This document shows, piece by piece, positions 35,122 through 43,005 of a stretch of DNA of 64,000 bases. Source of the stretch: Saccharicrinis fermentans DSM 9555 = JCM 21142. GTDB taxonomy: Bacteria; Bacteroidota; Bacteroidia; Bacteroidales; Marinilabiliaceae. Below the pieces are notes generated by a model. The model was not told where the DNA came from. It searched no databases and saw nothing but the letters and a program-made list of their open reading frames with translations. A program made the translations under genes and the position numbers. The stretch spans positions 5,081,980 through 5,145,979 of the forward strand of contig NZ_KI912107.1 in assembly GCF_000517085.1 (NCBI RefSeq). The letters are read 5' to 3'. The number at the start of each line of letters is the position of its first letter. Position 1 is the stretch's first letter.

Positions 35122-36204
35122 ATGAAAAAGTTACTTAGGATATTGTTAGGAATTGCCTTGCTTGCCTTGTTCGGATGGGTGGTGTTCTACCTTTATAGTC
35201 AATCGAAAAAGGATCCAGAGGTATATGAAACCGAAACCGTTGAGGTATCGAGTATTGTAAAAAAAACAGTGGCTACAGGGTCAGTTGTTCCGCGTCAGGA
35301 AATTGAAATAAAGCCGCAAGAGTCTGGTATTATCACTGAAATATATGTGGAAGAGGGTGATCAGGTGAAAAAAGGAGATATTATTGCTAAAGTGCAAATT
35401 ATTCCTGAGATGGTTCAGGTTAATAGTGCCGAGAGTCAGTTGAATAAAGCAAAAATAGGATTTAAAAATGCGGAGATTGAGTATAAACGAAAAAAAGAAT
35501 TGTTTGATGGGGGTGTGATTGCTGAATCGGAGTATCTGGATGCACTGATGGTCTACGAAAATGCAAAGGAGGATGTGAATGCCGCGGATAACAATCTTCA
35601 GTTAATAAAAGAAGGTGTAACAAAAAAAATGGGTGCACAAACCAATACGATCATCAAGGCTACTATTGATGGTATGGTGCTGGACGTTCCTGTTGAGGTG
35701 GGTAACTCCGTGATTAAAAGTAATGCCTTTAATGATGGTACCACAGTGGCTGTTTTAGCGGATATGAGTAATATGATTTTTCAAGGTAAGGTGGATGAAA
35801 CAGAAGTGGGAAAGATAAGAGAGGGAATGGACTTGGAGTTGTCTATAGGTGCCATTGAGGAAGAGAAATATGATGCAAAGCTTGAGTTTATTGCACCTAA
35901 GGGAGTGGAGGAAAATGGAGCTATTCAGTTTGAAATAAAGGCCGCTGTGGCTTTAACTGATGGTCAGTTTATTCGATCTGGCTATAGTGCTACAGCTGAT
36001 ATTGTGCTGGATAGAAGAGATAGTGTTTTTGTGATTCAAGAGAAGTTAATTACTTTTAGTAACGATTCGGCATTCGTGGATGTAGAAGTGGGGGAACAGC
36101 AGTTTGAGAAAAAGTTGATAGAGACTGGGCTTTCTGATGGTATTCAAATAGAGGTGAAGTCTGGTATCGATAAAGATGATAAAATAAAAGTTCCAAAGTC
36201 GTAA
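35122..36204 (+). CDS. MacA-like periplasmic adaptor protein
   Basis: A 360-residue membrane-fusion protein anchored by one N-terminal helix (LLRILLGIALLALFGWVVFYLY) with a periplasmic body: lipoyl-like half-motifs (QEIEIKPQESGIITEIYVEEGDQVKKGDIIAKV and later TNTIIKATIDGMVLDVPVEVG), a coiled-coil hairpin between them, and beta-barrel domains. It would join the permeases to a TolC-type channel. I took the ATG at 35122, since the upstream start at 35083 lies inside the permease gene and gives no better signal. Confidence 0.92.
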   Translation: MKKLLRILLGIALLALFGWVVFYLYSQSKKDPEVYETETVEVSSIVKKTVATGSVVPRQEIEIKPQESGIITEIYVEEGDQVKKGDIIAKVQIIPEMVQVNSAESQLNKAKIGFKNAEIEYKRKKELFDGGVIAESEYLDALMVYENAKEDVNAADNNLQLIKEGVTKKMGAQTNTIIKATIDGMVLDVPVEVGNSVIKSNAFNDGTTVAVLADMSNMIFQGKVDETEVGKIREGMDLELSIGAIEEEKYDAKLEFIAPKGVEENGAIQFEIKAAVALTDGQFIRSGYSATADIVLDRRDSVFVIQEKLITFSNDSAFVDVEVGEQQFEKKLIETGLSDGIQIEVKSGIDKDDKIKVPKS

Positions 36205-36253
36205 GTTGCAAGGAAGCTCTTTTCTAAAAGTGAAAATTTTAAGCTAGTAAAAA

Positions 36254-37591
36254 ATGATAAAAATAATATTACCACTGTTTGTTGTGCTGCTTTTTAGTAG
36301 TCTGACTCATGTAAATGCCCAGAAAGTATGGACATTGGAAGAGTGTATCTCTTATGCCTTTGAAAATAATATTACCGTAAAAAGGCAAGCGTTAAATGCA
36401 GCGTATCAGCAAAATGAGCTGCAGCAAAGTAAGATGAATCGCTTGCCTGATTTAAATGCACAAACATCTTATGGTCATAGCTATGGTTATACTTGGGTTC
36501 AGCAAGAAGCCGAAAATATTGATGTAAATAACCGTTCCTTTGGAATGGGTATTGGTACTTCGGTAGATGTGTTTAATGGTTTTAGTGCACGTAATACAGT
36601 GAGGCGTAACAAAATAGACTTGATGGCGTCGCTGGCTTCGAATGAGGTGGTAAAGAATGACATCGCATTACGTATTACTAGTCAGTATTTGCAAATACTA
36701 TTTGATAAAGAGTTGCTGGCTGTTGCCAAAGAGCAATATGAAGTGACCAATCAGCAGGTGGAGCGGGCATTAAAATTGGTAGCTGCAGGAAGTGAGGCCA
36801 GGGGTAGTTATCTTGAAATAAAATCACAAGCCGCCAAGGAGGCATTAACAGTTACCCAGCAAGAAAATAATTTGGCGTTATCTATATTGGATCTGGCACA
36901 GCTACTGGATTTGGAGAATGTGGATGGTTTTGATGTGGTGTCACCTGTTATGCCCGAGATAGAGGGGATGAAGCTGAATAAGGCGGATGAGGTTTATGCT
37001 ATAGCAGTGGATATTATGCCGCAGATTAAAAAGGCTAATTATACATTGGAGAGCTCTGAGATTGATGTGAACATTGCTAAAAGTAATTATTATCCTAGTT
37101 TAAGCCTATCTGCTCAATGGGGAGCAAGTGCCAACTGGTTAATGGAAGATCCTAATGGGTTTAATCGTTCGTTGGGGGATCAGATTAATTCAACTAAGAA
37201 TACCTATATAGGGGCGTCACTGAATATCCCTATTTTTAATAAGTTGCAAACTCGTACCAATGTTAAAAATGCCCGTATCAGTGTGTTGGATGCTAAGTTT
37301 TCATTGCAACAGGAGAAGCTGGCTTTGCGTAAAGAAATACAGCAGGCTTATGCCGATGCCTTGGCTGCTTATAATAAGTATTTGTCAAGTTATGAGGCTG
37401 TTATGTCGTATAAGGAGTCGTTTCGCTATACGGAGCAAAAATTCAGCGTAGGATTGGTAAACTCTGTTGATTTCAATGTGGCAAAGACTGACTTTACAAG
37501 GGCTCAGTCGGATTTGTTGCAATCGAAATATGAATATATCTTGCGAAATAAGATTCTTGATTTTTATAAAGGGATTCCTATTGTTTTATAG
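36254..37591 (+). CDS. TolC family outer-membrane efflux protein
   Basis: A 445-residue TolC-like channel subunit with a signal peptide (IILPLFVVLLFSSLTHVNAQ). The two OEP repeats are visible: VWTLEECISYAFENNITVKRQALN at the start of the first, and DVNIAKSNYYPSLSLSAQWG at the start of the second, with long helical stretches. It ends RNKILDFYKGIPIVL. It completes a tripartite export path from inner membrane to outside. A terminator follows, so this transcript probably ends here. Confidence 0.93.
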   Translation: MIKIILPLFVVLLFSSLTHVNAQKVWTLEECISYAFENNITVKRQALNAAYQQNELQQSKMNRLPDLNAQTSYGHSYGYTWVQQEAENIDVNNRSFGMGIGTSVDVFNGFSARNTVRRNKIDLMASLASNEVVKNDIALRITSQYLQILFDKELLAVAKEQYEVTNQQVERALKLVAAGSEARGSYLEIKSQAAKEALTVTQQENNLALSILDLAQLLDLENVDGFDVVSPVMPEIEGMKLNKADEVYAIAVDIMPQIKKANYTLESSEIDVNIAKSNYYPSLSLSAQWGASANWLMEDPNGFNRSLGDQINSTKNTYIGASLNIPIFNKLQTRTNVKNARISVLDAKFSLQQEKLALRKEIQQAYADALAAYNKYLSSYEAVMSYKESFRYTEQKFSVGLVNSVDFNVAKTDFTRAQSDLLQSKYEYILRNKILDFYKGIPIVL

Positions 37592-37631
37592 AAGAAATCA
37601 GATTTTTTGATTGTATTTAGTTTGGTAAGGT

Positions 37632-37664
37632 AGCACCTGTCTGTTTTTTTAGATAGGTGCTTTT
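37632..37664 (+). terminator. Terminator of the ABC export operon
   Basis: An 11-bp stem (AGCACCTGTCT with AGATAGGTGCT, one G-U pair), 8-nt loop, then TTTT and further T-rich sequence. 40 bp after the tolC-like stop. Confidence 0.8.
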
Positions 37665-37755
37665 GGTTTTTAATTGGTTGATTAAAAAATGTATATTGTA
37701 ACATATTTTAGTGACATTGTTATCGTGTGTCAGCGAGATGTTAAATTATTGATGC

Positions 37756-37783
37756 TTGAACGAGCTATGAAAAAATATCTTTC
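37756..37783 (+). promoter_or_regulatory. Promoter-like pair of the second adaptor
   Basis: TTG at 37756-37758 and TATCTTTC at 37776-37783, 17 nt apart; one mismatch in the last base. Leader of about 55 nt. Just downstream is an AGGAGG abutting an ATG of a 7-codon frame (MYFRRVL), which may or may not be translated. Confidence 0.4.
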
Positions 37784-37842
37784 ACAGGAGGAATGTATTT
37801 TAGGCGAGTTTTGTAAGCCCATTGAAAAATAAAATTAAATAC

Positions 37843-39108
37843 ATGAAAAGGAATGTACTTTATCCACTTATCGCATTGTTAGTTGTTGTGATAGGTCTTA
37901 TTGTTGCAAAAAAGCAAGGTTGGGTTGGAGGTGAATTTCGCCATAAGGTAATGGTAGAAAAAGCAGAGCGAAGAACGCTTACAGAGCTGATTACTGCCAA
38001 CGGAAAAATAAAGCCTCAAGTGGAGGTGAAGGTGTCGTCAGATGTGTCGGGCGAGATTCTAGATTTGAGCGTTAAAGAGGGTGATGAGGTTGTGAAAGGA
38101 CAGGTGCTGGCAAGGATACAGCCAGATATTTATCAGCGTAATCTGGAGAAAATGCAAGCTTCTGTGCGTAGCTCGGAAGCTAATTTGGCTCAGTCGGAGG
38201 CTCAGTTTCAGCAAAAAAAGTTGGCCTTTGAGCGTTTCCAATCTTTGTGGAAACAGCAGACCATATCAGAGTCGGAATATGAGCAGGTATTGGCTGATTA
38301 TAATGTGGCCAAAGCTAGTGTAGAGGCCGCTCAAGCCGCATTGATAAATGCCCGGGCTTCGTTGAATGAAGCTAAGGATAATCTTAGCAAAACTACCATT
38401 TACGCCCCAATGGATGGAACAGTGTCTCAGCTGAACGTTGAAAAAGGAGAAAGGGTTGTGGGTACTGCGCAGTTTGAAGGAACGGACATGATGACCATCG
38501 CTAATTTGAATAATATGGAAGTAGTGGTGGATGTGAATGAAAATGATATTATTCGCGTAGCATTAATGGATACTGCGCTGATAGAGGTAGATGCTTATTT
38601 GAAAACTAAGTTTAAAGGGGTGGTAACTGAAATTGCCAACTCGGCCCGATCTGAAGGGATCAGCGCTGATCAGATTACTAATTTTGAGGTAAAAGTGCTT
38701 ATTCTGCCAGCTTCTTATCAAGAACTCATGGAGGAAAAAGGACGTGGTTTTTATCCTTTTCGCCCTGGCATGTCAGCTACCGTTGATATACAAACCAATA
38801 CTAAATTAGATGTCTTAACGATTCCTATCCAATCGGTAACAACAAGAAAAGATACTGCAGGAATGGATGAAAGCGAAAAGGATTTGAAGGTGGAGATGGA
38901 AAAGGTAGAGGTGGTGTTTGTTGTGGAGGAAGGGAAAATTCAGCAGAGGAAAGTGATAACGGGTATTCAAGATACTCAATTCATTGAAATAATAGAGGGT
39001 ATAGAGGATGGTGATGAGCTTGTGAGTGCTCCCTATAGTGCCATTTCTAAAAAACTGAAGCATGACGATCCGGTAGAAGTAGTGGATAATTTATTTGCAG
39101 ATAAGTAA
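37843..39108 (+). CDS. Second HlyD/MacA-type adaptor protein
   Basis: A 421-residue membrane-fusion protein: N-terminal anchor (VLYPLIALLVVVIGLIVAKK), lipoyl-like half-motif VEVKVSSDVSGEILDLSVKEGDEVVKGQVLARI, a long coiled-coil hairpin (about residues 100-180), second half-motif TIYAPMDGTVSQLNVEKGERVV, and beta domains. Similar in plan to the adaptor at 35122 but longer in the hairpin and C-terminal parts. I used the ATG at 37843; a TTG at 37822 would add seven residues. It has no permease of its own here and is separated from the operon by a terminator, so it may be an alternative adaptor for the same pump or act with one elsewhere. Confidence 0.9.
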   Translation: MKRNVLYPLIALLVVVIGLIVAKKQGWVGGEFRHKVMVEKAERRTLTELITANGKIKPQVEVKVSSDVSGEILDLSVKEGDEVVKGQVLARIQPDIYQRNLEKMQASVRSSEANLAQSEAQFQQKKLAFERFQSLWKQQTISESEYEQVLADYNVAKASVEAAQAALINARASLNEAKDNLSKTTIYAPMDGTVSQLNVEKGERVVGTAQFEGTDMMTIANLNNMEVVVDVNENDIIRVALMDTALIEVDAYLKTKFKGVVTEIANSARSEGISADQITNFEVKVLILPASYQELMEEKGRGFYPFRPGMSATVDIQTNTKLDVLTIPIQSVTTRKDTAGMDESEKDLKVEMEKVEVVFVVEEGKIQQRKVITGIQDTQFIEIIEGIEDGDELVSAPYSAISKKLKHDDPVEVVDNLFADK

Positions 39109-39113
39109 TGTAT

Positions 39114-39141
39114 AGTCCCGGAACACGAAGTGTCCGGGACT
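39114..39141 (+). terminator. Hairpin after the second adaptor
   Basis: AGTCCCGGA pairs with TCCGGGACT, extended by CAC/GTG past one bulged A, closing a 3-nt loop. Begins 5 bp after the stop. The downstream T-run is poor but the stem is very stable. Confidence 0.65.
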
Positions 39142-39195
39142 GTTATGTGTTTGTGTTTTATATATTGCTGGTGTACAAGGCCTCATGAGATGGAC

Positions 39196-39651
39196 CTAAC
39201 TGATATTTTTAAGTTCTTTGGTTGCTTTTACCTTATTGTTAGGGTTGTTACAGTAACTGGCCAGTGATTGGATAGCTCTAAGTTCCAACTCAGTTTGACT
39301 GAGTGATTTTTTTTCGTCTTCCAATAATTGTTTGGCATAACAGCTGATGTATAGGGCGATTAATTCCTCTTTTTCGTCTGTCAGCGCTTTTATCTTATTG
39401 CTAATCTTGAAATTTAAAGAGGGACTCCCTTTCATCCATCTGACAATGAAAGTGGTGGCAGCTTTTCTTTCTGTATCTTTTTTGTTGTAGGGCGTCATCA
39501 ATAAGTAATAGCTACAATCCAAAACTTGTTCCGAATAAGCGGCATAATCTTCATCGGATTCTAATTTTATATCATTCAGATATGTGAATTGGGCATTGGA
39601 TAATGTTACGGTTGCGGTAAGGATCATTAAAATTATAACTGACTTTTTCAT
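39196..39651 (-). CDS. Secreted hypothetical protein
   Basis: A 151-residue protein with a clear signal peptide (MKKSVIILMILTATVTLSNAQ). The mature part is mainly helical and charged, with two central cysteines (LDCSYYLLM, ISCYAKQLLEDE) and one late one (SYCNNPNNKVK). I do not recognise a family. It stands alone on the minus strand between two plus-strand units. Similar short periplasmic helical proteins are common in Bacteroidota, without known function. Confidence 0.65.
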   Translation of the reverse strand: MKKSVIILMILTATVTLSNAQFTYLNDIKLESDEDYAAYSEQVLDCSYYLLMTPYNKKDTERKAATTFIVRWMKGSPSLNFKISNKIKALTDEKEELIALYISCYAKQLLEDEKKSLSQTELELRAIQSLASYCNNPNNKVKATKELKNIS

Positions 39652-39908
39652 AGACTCTAAATTTTATTTTCAATGCATATATGGAACTCACTTTTATAAC
39701 AATTCTGTATGCGTGTTTTATTTATATTACGTAAGGTGTTGTAAATGTTCTTGTTGCTTGATGAAGGTGTGTCAGTGGTCGATGAACGTTAAATTTTTAT
39801 TGCTAAATTGATTAATAGAGATGTGGTATGGCTGGTATTAAGAAGCAATGATGCTTATTTAAAAAGGAAAAATGAGTATAAGTAAGTTAAGGTTTGTCTA
39901 TAAAGTAG

Positions 39909-39916
39909 TATTTTTG
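39909..39916 (+). promoter_or_regulatory. -7 element very close to the mnmH start
   Basis: TATTTTTG fits TAnnTTTG and ends only 4 bp before the mnmH ATG at 39921. If used, the transcript would be leaderless or nearly so. The -33 region (TTA near 39887) is weak. Confidence 0.35.
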
Positions 39917-39920
39917 TGCA

Positions 39921-40943
39921 ATGACCGATATATTAATCAATGAATATTTTAGCGCATATGCTTCCTATCCGGTTATTGACGTAAGGTCACCCGGGGAATT
40001 TAAGAAAGGGCATATTGTGGGAGCATATAATATTCCACTTTTTACCGATGCCGAACGTGCGCATGTTGGAACGGTTTATAAACAGAAAGGGCCAGATAAG
40101 GCTATGAGCTTGGGTTTAGAGTATGTGACTCCTAAGTTGCGTTGGTTTGTGGAACAGGCAGCATTGGTTGCACCGCAAAAAAAAGTTGTAGTACACTGTT
40201 GGCGTGGAGGAATGAGGAGTCATGCTTTTGCGGAGCACCTGGAAGAGAATGGGTTCGAAGATGTGAAGGTGATTGAAAAAGGCTATAAGGCTTTTCGGAA
40301 TTTTGTATTGGATAGTTTTACTGTTGAGATGCAGCTAAAGGTGATAGGTGGTTATACGGGAAGTGGCAAGACACGTATTCTATCTCGCTTAAAGGAAGAG
40401 GGATGTCAGGTTATTGATTTAGAGGGACTGGCTTGTCATAAAGGATCGGCTTTTGGATCTATTGGTGAAGATGATCAGCCTACTGTTGAACAGTTTGAGA
40501 ATAACTTGTTTGATCAATGGCGGATGCTGGATTTTAATCGGCCTGTATATGTTGAGGATGAAAGTCACAATATTGGTGCTGTGAAGATTCCTATGGGTTT
40601 GTATGAGAAAATGAAGGATGCCAAGGTGTATTTCTTGAATATTCCCAAGGAGAAAAGGGCCTTGGCTTTGGTGAAGGAATATGCGGGTATAGATGATGAT
40701 TTGTTGAAGCAAGGGATCCTTAAAATTACCAAACGTTTGGGAGGACTGGTTGTAAAAGAAGCGTTGCAAGCCTTAGAGAATAAAGATTATTTTAAGGTAG
40801 CTATGCTTACTCTTAATTACTACGATAAAGCGTACTGGAGAGGAGTGCAAAAAAGAGATAGGCATAAAATAGTCTATTGTGAATTGACGAATTGTGATCC
40901 TCTTGTTAACGCAGCCTATATCAAACAACATGTTAATGGATAG
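39921..40943 (+). CDS. mnmH: tRNA 2-selenouridine synthase MnmH (SelU)
   Basis: Replaces sulfur by selenium in 2-thiouridine at the wobble base of certain tRNAs, through a geranylated intermediate in known homologues. The 340-residue protein has an N-terminal rhodanese domain (VIDVRSPGEFKKGHI; active Cys93 in VHCWRGGMRS) and a C-terminal P-loop domain (GGYTGSGKT, 143-151). Followed at 107 bp by selD, which supplies selenophosphate. No selA or selB is seen, so selenium use here is at least for tRNA. Confidence 0.95.
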   Translation: MTDILINEYFSAYASYPVIDVRSPGEFKKGHIVGAYNIPLFTDAERAHVGTVYKQKGPDKAMSLGLEYVTPKLRWFVEQAALVAPQKKVVVHCWRGGMRSHAFAEHLEENGFEDVKVIEKGYKAFRNFVLDSFTVEMQLKVIGGYTGSGKTRILSRLKEEGCQVIDLEGLACHKGSAFGSIGEDDQPTVEQFENNLFDQWRMLDFNRPVYVEDESHNIGAVKIPMGLYEKMKDAKVYFLNIPKEKRALALVKEYAGIDDDLLKQGILKITKRLGGLVVKEALQALENKDYFKVAMLTLNYYDKAYWRGVQKRDRHKIVYCELTNCDPLVNAAYIKQHVNG

Positions 40944-41050
40944 CATGTTGCAAAGCATCATGAAATGAGCTATGAAAACACTGATACCACATGGGTTGAT
41001 GTTTTGTTCTGGCGAGTTATATGTGGCCATTGAAGATTAAATTTAAACAT

Positions 41051-42082
41051 ATGAAGGATATAAAATTAACGAGCTATAGTCACGGCGCCGGCTGTGGCTG
41101 TAAAATTTCGCCTCAGGTTCTCGATTCAATATTGGTGAGTAGTGTTACTCCTGTTTTGGATGATAGGTTATTGGTGGGTAATGATAGTCGTGATGATGCG
41201 GCCGTTTATGATATGGGAAATGGAATGGGCATCATTAGTACAACAGATTTTTTTATGCCTATTGTTGATGATCCTTTTTCGTTTGGGAAGATTGCTGCGG
41301 CCAATGCCATAAGTGATGTGTATGCCATGGGTGGACAGCCTTTAATGGCCATTGCTATTTTGGGCTGGCCCATTAATAAAATCCCGGCAGAAGTGGCGAG
41401 TGAGGTTTTGAACGGAGGACGTGAAGCGTGTAAAGAAGCTGGGATTATACTGGCAGGAGGACATAGCATTGATAGCCCAGAACCTATATTTGGTTTGGCT
41501 GTAACAGGAAAAGTGGACTTGAATCATCTTAAACAAAATAATACCGCAACAGAGGGGTGTCGATTATATCTAACAAAACCGTTGGGCGTTGGGATTCTTA
41601 CTACAGCCCAGAAAAAAGGACTGCTAAAAGAAGAGCATAAAAATGTGGCTCCGGATGCGATGAGTAAGTTAAATAAGATAGGTCAGGATTTGTCCAGAAT
41701 TTCAGGGGTAAAAGCCATGACGGATGTTACTGGTTTTGGTTTGTTGGGTCATCTGCGTGAGATGTGTGAAGGGAGTAAGTTGACCGCGTATATCAAGCAT
41801 GAAAATATACCTCGATTTGATATGTTAGACGAATATATTGCGCAGGACTGTATCCCCGGAGGTACCCATCGAAATTGGGACAGCTTTGGAGATAAGATTA
41901 ATTTGGCCGATTTGCGTTTGAAAAGTTTGCTTTGTGATCCACAAACAAGTGGTGGATTATTGATTGCCGTTGAGCCAGCGTCATGCAGAGATGTAGAGGA
42001 ACTGCTTAAAAAATATGATGTGGAAGCCAAAAGCTTTGGAGAGTTGAAAGCTCAAGCAGAAAAATGGGTAGTGGTAAGCTAA
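41051..42082 (+). CDS. selD: Selenide, water dikinase SelD (cysteine form)
   Basis: Makes selenophosphate from selenide and ATP. From the ATG at 41051 the N-terminus [19 protein letters not shown] matches SelD exactly, with catalytic Cys15 (Sec in some species) and Lys18. [34 protein letters not shown] carries the nucleotide/metal aspartates; [14 protein letters not shown] closes the C-terminal domain. 343 residues. The upstream start at 41021 adds ten residues not in the family. Ends before a terminator shared with ywbE. Confidence 0.96.
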   Translation: MKDIKLTSYSHGAGCGCKISPQVLDSILVSSVTPVLDDRLLVGNDSRDDAAVYDMGNGMGIISTTDFFMPIVDDPFSFGKIAAANAISDVYAMGGQPLMAIAILGWPINKIPAEVASEVLNGGREACKEAGIILAGGHSIDSPEPIFGLAVTGKVDLNHLKQNNTATEGCRLYLTKPLGVGILTTAQKKGLLKEEHKNVAPDAMSKLNKIGQDLSRISGVKAMTDVTGFGLLGHLREMCEGSKLTAYIKHENIPRFDMLDEYIAQDCIPGGTHRNWDSFGDKINLADLRLKSLLCDPQTSGGLLIAVEPASCRDVEELLKKYDVEAKSFGELKAQAEKWVVVS

Positions 42083-42107
42083 GTTAACTTCGTGTTTTAC
42101 CATATAA

Positions 42108-42141
42108 AAACTCCCGTTTAACTTTGGTTGAACGGGAGTTT
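42108..42141. terminator. Bidirectional terminator between selD and ywbE
   Basis: AAACTCCCGTT pairs with AACGGGAGTTT, extended by four further pairs to a 4-nt loop. A-rich and T-rich flanks allow use on both strands. Confidence 0.85.
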
Positions 42142-42164
42142 GTATCTTTCAAAATAAGAAAGTA

Positions 42165-42359
42165 TTAAAGCTTTATGAGCTTAACTCTTCCGACCTGACC
42201 GCTTTTTAATTTGCATTCAATTCCTTTCAGGTGAAAGGGTGCTTCATCAATAACATCCTGAACAACACCGTGTGTTAAATGTCCTGAGCGCTCATCTTGT
42301 TTCTGAAGAATCGCTACTTTTGTTCCCTTCTTAATGTTTTTTCTTTCTCTTCCGTCCAT
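42165..42359 (-). CDS. YwbE family protein
   Basis: A 64-residue protein matching the small YwbE family (DUF2196): RKNIKKGTKVAILQKQDERSGHLTHGVVQDVI, then HLKGIECKLKSGQVGRVK. It looks like an SH3-like beta barrel and starts MDGRERK, close to known members. Function is not established; a nucleic-acid role has been guessed for such folds. It is a single gene, convergent with selD. Confidence 0.85.
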   Translation of the reverse strand: MDGRERKNIKKGTKVAILQKQDERSGHLTHGVVQDVIDEAPFHLKGIECKLKSGQVGRVKLIKL

Positions 42360-42650
42360 TAATCTGTCACTTATAAATATATAATCGTTATTCTATTTTG
42401 ATGTGCTTTTATTAAAGTTAATTCGTCAAAGCGAAGTGCCTATTATAGTTGTGTTTTGTTGTGAAAAATGGCCTACAAATTTATTACAATAGTGTAATAT
42501 AAGCAAATGTTAGTTCAGTGTTAAGCGTATTTTAACTTTTTTTTACCAATGGACAGGTGTAGTCTGAAAACAAAAGTTCTTTTGTTTTTTATTTAGTTAG
42601 CTCTTCAACCTTGGGTGTTCAGTAATCATTTATTATTAAGTCTCTGTTTA
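42360..42650. other. Divergent intergenic region between ywbE and the B12 promoter
   Basis: AT-rich, without a credible reading frame. On the minus strand TATATTTA near 42375 is a weak -7 box for ywbE. No repeat or RNA structure recognised. Confidence 0.4.
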
Positions 42651-42680
42651 TTGCAATAGTAAATTAATTACTTAATTTTG
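42651..42680 (+). promoter_or_regulatory. Promoter of the cobalamin locus
   Basis: TTG at 42651-42653 and TAATTTTG at 42673-42680 with 19-nt spacing make an ideal Bacteroidota promoter. The transcript would start just before the riboswitch. Confidence 0.65.
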
Positions 42681-42686
42681 CGGCCG

Positions 42687-42880
42687 TAAATGGTTCTTTT
42701 AGTTGTATGAACATACAATTGGATTAAAAGGGAATGCAGTGAAAATCTGCAACAGTTCCCGCTGCTGTAAGTCCACCTCCGGTATTCCGGAAACAAGGGG
42801 TTTTTAAACTTCTGCCACTGTTTGTCATCAGATGAATGGGAAGGCATAAAAACCTGGACAAGTCAGAAGACCTGCCATTA
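42687..42880 (+). ncRNA. Cobalamin (B12) riboswitch
   Basis: The conserved elements occur in order: GGTTCTTTTA and the AAAAGGGAA arm, GTGAAAATCTGCAACAG, TCCCGCTGCTGTAAGT, GCCACTG, a hairpin GTCATCAGATGAAT, GGGAAGGC, and the B12 box AGTCAGAAGACCTGCC (42861-42875). ATGG (42690) can pair with CCAT near 42877 to close P1. It lies 126 bp upstream of the TonB receptor ATG and would switch off expression when B12 is plentiful. No clear T-run terminator follows, so control at translation of the receptor is likely. Confidence 0.95.
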
Positions 42881-43005
42881 CTTAATATTTTAAACATTTT
42901 GCTTCCGGGAAAGAAGTTATTGTTTTGAGCAGTTTTTCATTGTTCTTACATTATTCTCTTGATTTACGGAATTGCAAAGTGAAGTTGTTATTTTAAACTT
43001 TTACT

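Noticed and set aside
41051-42082. Selenocysteine (UGA) codon in selD
   Set aside because: The catalytic position is a normal Cys codon and the frame has no internal stop.
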